Shown piece after piece: positions 5,482 to 8,723 of a stretch of DNA of 8,723 nt. Position 1 is the stretch's first letter; every line of letters starts with the position of its first letter. A program made the translations under genes and the position numbers. The stretch comes from JAWPMV01 sp038527215. GTDB lineage: Bacteria; Bacteroidota; Bacteroidia; J057. Below the pieces are notes generated by a model. That model did no database searches, was not told where the DNA came from, and worked only from the letters and a program-made list of their open reading frames with translations. The DNA lies in the NCBI GenBank assembly GCA_038527215.1, contig JBCBGC010000200.1, positions 1 through 8,723 on the forward strand, given 5' to 3'.

Positions 5482-6528
5482 GGACGCTGACGGACGAAAG
5501 AAGGGATTCTGCAAAAACGCTTTGTCGGTCAGGCTGTGTAAAAATGCCTCCAACTGTGCCATTTCACCTGAGGTAAGGCCCAATGGATGAATCAGGCTAT
5601 CCTGGTTGACGTGGCCTTTGCCACCGGTATTGAAATGCTGCAGCACGGTCTGTAAGTCAGGCAAACTTCCATCGTGCATATAAGGCGCCGTCAGGGCTAC
5701 ATTGCGTAGGGTAGGGGTTTTCATTTTGCCTTTATCCTGCTCCTTCCCGCTTACCCGATACAAGCCTTCATCTGCGTAAGTTTCATACAGCCCAATATTG
5801 ACGATACGATAATCAGTAAAATTGTGTCCGCTATGACAGGTGCCGCAGCCAGTTTTGTCCGAAAAAAACAAGGCCATTCCAGCTCTGGCATCTGCTCCTA
5901 AAGCTGCGGTATCTCCTTGAATAAATTGATCATAAGCCGAAGCTCCCGAAATAAAGGTCCGTTCAAAGACGGCCAAAGCGCGGGTAATGACATAAATCCC
6001 CATTTCCCTGCCGTAGGCTTGCTGCGCCAGGGCTTCATAATGCGGATGCCCTTTGACCCTGGCGTCCAATTCCGCAGCATTGAAGCCCATTTCGTGTTCT
6101 GTTTCTATGGGCCCGATGGTTTGGAGTTCCAGGGTAGGACTGCCCCCTTCCGCAAAAAAATAGGGATGGTAGGCTACATTGGTGAGGGTAGGCACATTTC
6201 GTACGCCGGATTTACCTGCTATGCCCTGAGAGAGGGTACGTCCATCGGTAAAGGCTTTGTCCTGATGATGGCAGGAAGCGCAGCTGATGGTGCTGTCTCG
6301 AGACAGGATGGGATCGTAAAATAGCTGCCGCCCCAGGTCAATCCGGGCTTTGGAAGGAAGGTTATCTGCCGGATAGTCAACCAAAGGGAAATGCACGGGC
6401 TTGGTGAAAAGCAAAGAAGCCTCCCTGCCCATGTGCTTGGGTTGACAGCTGATCACCATCAGCCACAAAAAAAACAGGGCCATCCATGCGGATGGACCTG
6501 TTCTATTTATGAATGTCCAACGGATCAT
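5476..6528 (-). CDS. MbnH-like di-haem cytochrome c peroxidase family protein
   Basis: This 350-residue protein carries two c-type haem sites, CASCH (83-87) and CGTCH (228-232), in the layout of the MauG/bacterial cytochrome c peroxidase family. Other family signatures are LGRQLFYDPILSRD (65-78), FTDGR (93-97), RNVPTLTNVAY (110-119), TPTLRNVALTAPYMHDGSL (271-289) with Met284 in the region that supplies an axial ligand in peroxidases, and LEAFLHSLTD near the end. The N-terminus has a hydrophobic segment ending VISC (25-28), a lipobox, so it is probably a periplasm-facing lipoprotein; a later start at Met16 would also leave a signal sequence. Its ATG overlaps the stop of the mbnP-like gene by 4 nt (ATGA), so the two are translated together. 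By family knowledge the enzyme would use peroxide to oxidise a Trp of MbnP to kynurenine; that partnership is inferred here. Confidence 0.88.
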   Translation of the reverse strand: MIRWTFINRTGPSAWMALFFLWLMVISCQPKHMGREASLLFTKPVHFPLVDYPADNLPSKARIDLGRQLFYDPILSRDSTISCASCHHQDKAFTDGRTLSQGIAGKSGVRNVPTLTNVAYHPYFFAEGGSPTLELQTIGPIETEHEMGFNAAELDARVKGHPHYEALAQQAYGREMGIYVITRALAVFERTFISGASAYDQFIQGDTAALGADARAGMALFFSDKTGCGTCHSGHNFTDYRIVNIGLYETYADEGLYRVSGKEQDKGKMKTPTLRNVALTAPYMHDGSLPDLQTVLQHFNTGGKGHVNQDSLIHPLGLTSGEMAQLEAFLHSLTDKAFLQNPFFRPSASK

Positions 6529-7301
6529 TTTTTACTAAACATGCTTGAGATATTGGCCACGGTCTTGGCTGCCAAAGGAAGGTTGTCCCCCGTATGAGTA
6601 ACATATTCCTGGGTCAGGTCCATGCCGGTGAATAATTTGGCCCAATCGATTTCCAGCGAAATAGCTTCTTCTTCGGTTTGTACCTCTTTATTTACTTCCA
6701 GCATAACGGGGGTCAGGTTCACATCTTTCCCAATGTGGAACTCCATAGTAGTTTCAGGCGTTTGGTCTCCATCCAGGTCAACCAATCCGTCAACGCGTAG
6801 GAAAATGTAACCATTGTTCCAGCTCCAGTGCATAGAAGGGGATTGAAAGGCCAGAGGATCATCGCCGGCGTAAGCAGAGGGATCGGCATGATTGGTGACA
6901 GAGTCAATCCCTACATGAAAGCGGAGCATATGCTGATGTCCGGCGATGCCTTCTCCCAGTTCATATACCTCTTGGTCTGCCTTTACCAGTAGGTAAGGAG
7001 AGAAATCAGTGAATTCCCCCATGCTGCCCAGGCCCACGCCAGAAGCGTAAAACTGCAGGCCTGAAAAGCTGACTTTTACTCCATTAATGTCATAAACCTC
7101 TCCGTAAGAAACCGGACTCCCATTAATAACTGATGCCAGGTTGAGACTTATATTTGGATAAGCACAATTACCATTGTCTTCCACTGCTTCAGGGTCGTAG
7201 TTTACCGCATTGATGTCCGTACAACCTTCTTGTTTACAGCCAGAGATAGCTACCGTGATGGCGAGGAGGAGGGAGATCCAGAGGAAGGATAGTTTACGCA
7301 T
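6525..7301 (-). CDS. MbnP-like copper-binding lipoprotein
   Basis: This 258-residue protein has a lipoprotein signal peptide (MRKLSFLWISLLLAITVAIS, then GC; lipid Cys22). A Cys27-to-Cys46 module follows (GCTDINAVNYDPEAVEDNGN, then CAY), a motif recurrent in Bacteroidota surface proteins. The MbnP domain spans about 50-255: FSGLQFYASGV (79-89), the His-rich GHQHMLRFHVGIDSV (121-135; His122, 124, 129), DDPLAFQSPSMHWSWNNGYI (147-166) with Trp159 and Trp161, and LVDLDGDQ. In characterised MbnP a Trp is converted to kynurenine by the partner MbnH and copper binding depends on it; the Trp pair here is the natural candidate. Start ATG 7301 is chosen because the signal peptide begins there; an upstream in-frame ATG at 7334 adds 11 residues ahead of it. 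The 106 bp upstream, after the permease gene, show no exact Bacteroidota promoter. A role in copper handling is inferred. Confidence 0.87.
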   Translation of the reverse strand: MRKLSFLWISLLLAITVAISGCKQEGCTDINAVNYDPEAVEDNGNCAYPNISLNLASVINGSPVSYGEVYDINGVKVSFSGLQFYASGVGLGSMGEFTDFSPYLLVKADQEVYELGEGIAGHQHMLRFHVGIDSVTNHADPSAYAGDDPLAFQSPSMHWSWNNGYIFLRVDGLVDLDGDQTPETTMEFHIGKDVNLTPVMLEVNKEVQTEEEAISLEIDWAKLFTGMDLTQEYVTHTGDNLPLAAKTVANISSMFSKK

Positions 7302-7407
7302 AAAATGAAGATCTTTTAATGATAAACGAAGCACCCATTAATAAGGTGGGTTGGAGGTATAACCATAGGACCAACTTGTAAAAAAAATCCCTACAAACAA
7401 ATGACAT

Positions 7408-8619
7408 TTACACAGCCACTTCCTTCTTTTGTTGTCGAAATCCAACAAAGAATAAGGCCAGCACCACCGCCGCAAAAATCGCTGGCCAAATCCAGATAGG
7501 ATACCAGTCGTGCTTTTCGCCAATTTCATTGGCACCAGCGATGTAACCTGAGACATTGGAGCCAATAAACATCCCCAATCCATAGGTTGCCAAAGTGATG
7601 AAACCCTGGGCAGAACTTTTGAGATGTTCCGGGGCTTCCCGGTCCACGTAGATTTGTCCCGAAACGAAGAAGAAATCATAACAAATGCCGTGCAGGATGA
7701 TGCCCATAAACAGCATCCATTCGGTTTCTCCCACCCCTCCGTAGGCAAACAGAAGATAGCGTAAGGCCCAGGCTCCCATACCTATGGTGAGCATCCATTT
7801 CACCCCCAGGCGGGCAAAAAAGAAGGGCATGACCAAGAGGAATAAGGCTTCGGATACCTGACCCAGGGTCATGCGACCTGCCGCATTTTCAAAGCCAATC
7901 TCATTCAGAAAAGGATTGGCCCAGGCATAGTAGAAGGCCAGCGGAATACACACCAGCACCGAAGCAATGATGACCGAGGCAAAATCCCTGCGTTTCATCA
8001 GGCTTAAAGCGTCGAGTCCCAGGATTTCGCGTATGCTGACCTTTTCGCCTTTGCCTTTAGGAGGCGTATGGGGCAGGAAAAAGCTGTAGATCCCCATGAA
8101 CAGGGCCGCACCCGCTCCGAACAACAACGGTTGGGCGGTGGCCTCAATGGCGAGGTACCCCACAATCAAGCCGATCACAATCCAGCCAATGGTCCCAAAC
8201 ATGCGGACCGCCGGGAATTGCTGCTCAGGATTTTCCATGCGCTGGAAGGCAATGGAATTGGTCAGGGCAATGCTAGGCATGAAGGTCAGATTGTAGAGCA
8301 GGATCAGCAAATAGAAGAGGTTGTAATCCTGTACCTGCGTGGCCAGAAACATTAAGCCTGCGCCCAGCAGATGTAACACGCCAAGAATTCGTTGAGAAGC
8401 GAAAAACCGATCTGCGACCATGCCAATGAAAAAAGGAGAAATAATGGCCGCAATCGCATTGGTGGCATAAACTGCCCCGATTTGGATCCCACTAAAGCCC
8501 AGACCTCCCTGCTCAACGGAAGTGGCCATGTAGGTTCCAACGGTTACATACCAGGCTCCCCAAACCAGATAGTTGAGGAACATCATAAAGGACAGCTGAA
8601 TACGCAATACGGAACTCAT
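7408..8619 (-). CDS. MFS transporter, nucleoside:H+ symporter (NupG/XapB-like) family
   Basis: This 403-residue protein has about twelve predicted membrane segments in two halves and fits the nucleoside:H+ symporter branch of the major facilitator superfamily, which imports nucleosides with protons across the inner membrane. The N-terminal LNYLVWGAWYVTVGTYM (15-31) is typical of that family, as are SPFFIGMVADRFFASQRILG (the inter-helix 2-3 motif with VADRF), FMPSIALTNSIAF and VRMFGTIGWIVIG. A charged linker with PPKGKGEKVSIREILG joins the halves; the second half has ILHGICYDFFFVSGQIYVD and ends in a basic tail (FRQQKKEVAV). ATG 8619 gives a hydrophobic first helix at the usual distance. It precedes mbnP by 106 nt on the same strand; co-transcription is possible but not shown. 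Substrate assignment rests on family resemblance only. Confidence 0.87.
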   Translation of the reverse strand: MSSVLRIQLSFMMFLNYLVWGAWYVTVGTYMATSVEQGGLGFSGIQIGAVYATNAIAAIISPFFIGMVADRFFASQRILGVLHLLGAGLMFLATQVQDYNLFYLLILLYNLTFMPSIALTNSIAFQRMENPEQQFPAVRMFGTIGWIVIGLIVGYLAIEATAQPLLFGAGAALFMGIYSFFLPHTPPKGKGEKVSIREILGLDALSLMKRRDFASVIIASVLVCIPLAFYYAWANPFLNEIGFENAAGRMTLGQVSEALFLLVMPFFFARLGVKWMLTIGMGAWALRYLLFAYGGVGETEWMLFMGIILHGICYDFFFVSGQIYVDREAPEHLKSSAQGFITLATYGLGMFIGSNVSGYIAGANEIGEKHDWYPIWIWPAIFAAVVLALFFVGFRQQKKEVAV

Positions 8620-8692
8620 AGGAAAAGGTAGTAGTGAAGCGGTTGATGATTAATGGACCTGAAAATACAGCAAAAAGGCGGGAATAAAAGGG

Positions 8693-8723
8693 CTAGTCCT
8701 TCTTTAATTCCAGCAGATGGTCA
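8693..8723 (-). CDS. Possible 3' end of a gene running in from the right
   Basis: Reading leftward from 8722, the frame gives DHLLELKKD and a TAG stop at 8693-8695, a composition typical of a protein C-terminus. It lies 73 nt before the permease start on the same strand. Nine codons do not allow a family call and the other two frames cannot be excluded. Confidence 0.35.
   Translation of the reverse strand, partial: DHLLELKKD

Noticed and set aside
5476..6528. Plain hydrogen-peroxide-detoxifying cytochrome c peroxidase
   Set aside because: Sequence alone allows it, but the 4-nt overlap with an mbnP-like gene makes an MbnH role more likely.
7302..7334. Longer N-terminus for the MbnP-like protein
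   Set aside because: The extra 11 residues precede a complete lipoprotein signal peptide that begins at ATG 7301.
7344..7376. Terminator behind the permease gene
   Set aside because: Only a 5-bp GTTGG/CCAAC stem with a 16-nt loop can form, and the T run lies before the hairpin on the leftward strand.
7338..7748. 136-residue leftward open frame
   Set aside because: It overlaps the permease gene in another frame and has a composition typical of a shadow frame (Trp, Ser, Cys rich).

Overview
The window looks like a chromosomal stretch from a Bacteroidota bacterium, probably of the Saprospiria/Cytophagia type. The main support is a secreted protein ending in a type A sorting domain of the type IX secretion system (found in Bacteroidota), an MbnP lipoprotein carrying the Bacteroidota-style Cys-Thr-Asp...Asn-Tyr...Gly-x-Cys-x-Tyr motif, starts that mostly lack a Shine-Dalgarno sequence, and one match to the Bacteroidota promoter form TTTG-N17-TAnnTTTG. 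No rRNA, tRNA, CRISPR array or intact transposase gene is visible.

Positions 1-839 hold no convincing intact gene and are the unusual part. They contain a perfect 53-bp inverted repeat (1-53 against 277-329) around a 223-bp interior. They also carry a directional pattern in which the trinucleotide TGC recurs at about 12-bp spacing (or multiples of 12), in blocks at about 23-270, 386-445 and 703-770. Between the last two blocks, at about 446-702, the pattern nearly vanishes and a decayed open-frame fragment with a strong ribosome-binding site appears. I cannot name this element.

Positions 840-3203: a GuaD/TadA-type nucleoside deaminase (minus strand) faces away from a rightward cluster of two small zinc-ribbon proteins, the second starting 2 nt after the first one's stop codon, and a BASS-family (bile acid:Na+ symporter type) membrane transporter. 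Positions 3341-5428: a secreted multidomain protein with a PKD domain, a C2-like domain, five Ig-like repeats and a T9SS C-terminal sorting domain, closed by a hairpin terminator.

Positions 5476-8723 read leftward: a fragment of an upstream gene's end, an MFS nucleoside-permease-type transporter, then an mbnP-like lipoprotein gene and an mbnH-like di-haem peroxidase gene overlapping by 4 nt. The last two are a known enzyme-substrate type of pair: in the characterised methanotroph system the di-haem enzyme oxidises a tryptophan of MbnP to kynurenine, which MbnP needs for copper binding. The rest are housekeeping or accessory genes without an evident shared pathway, apart from a loose purine/nucleoside theme between the deaminase and the permease.
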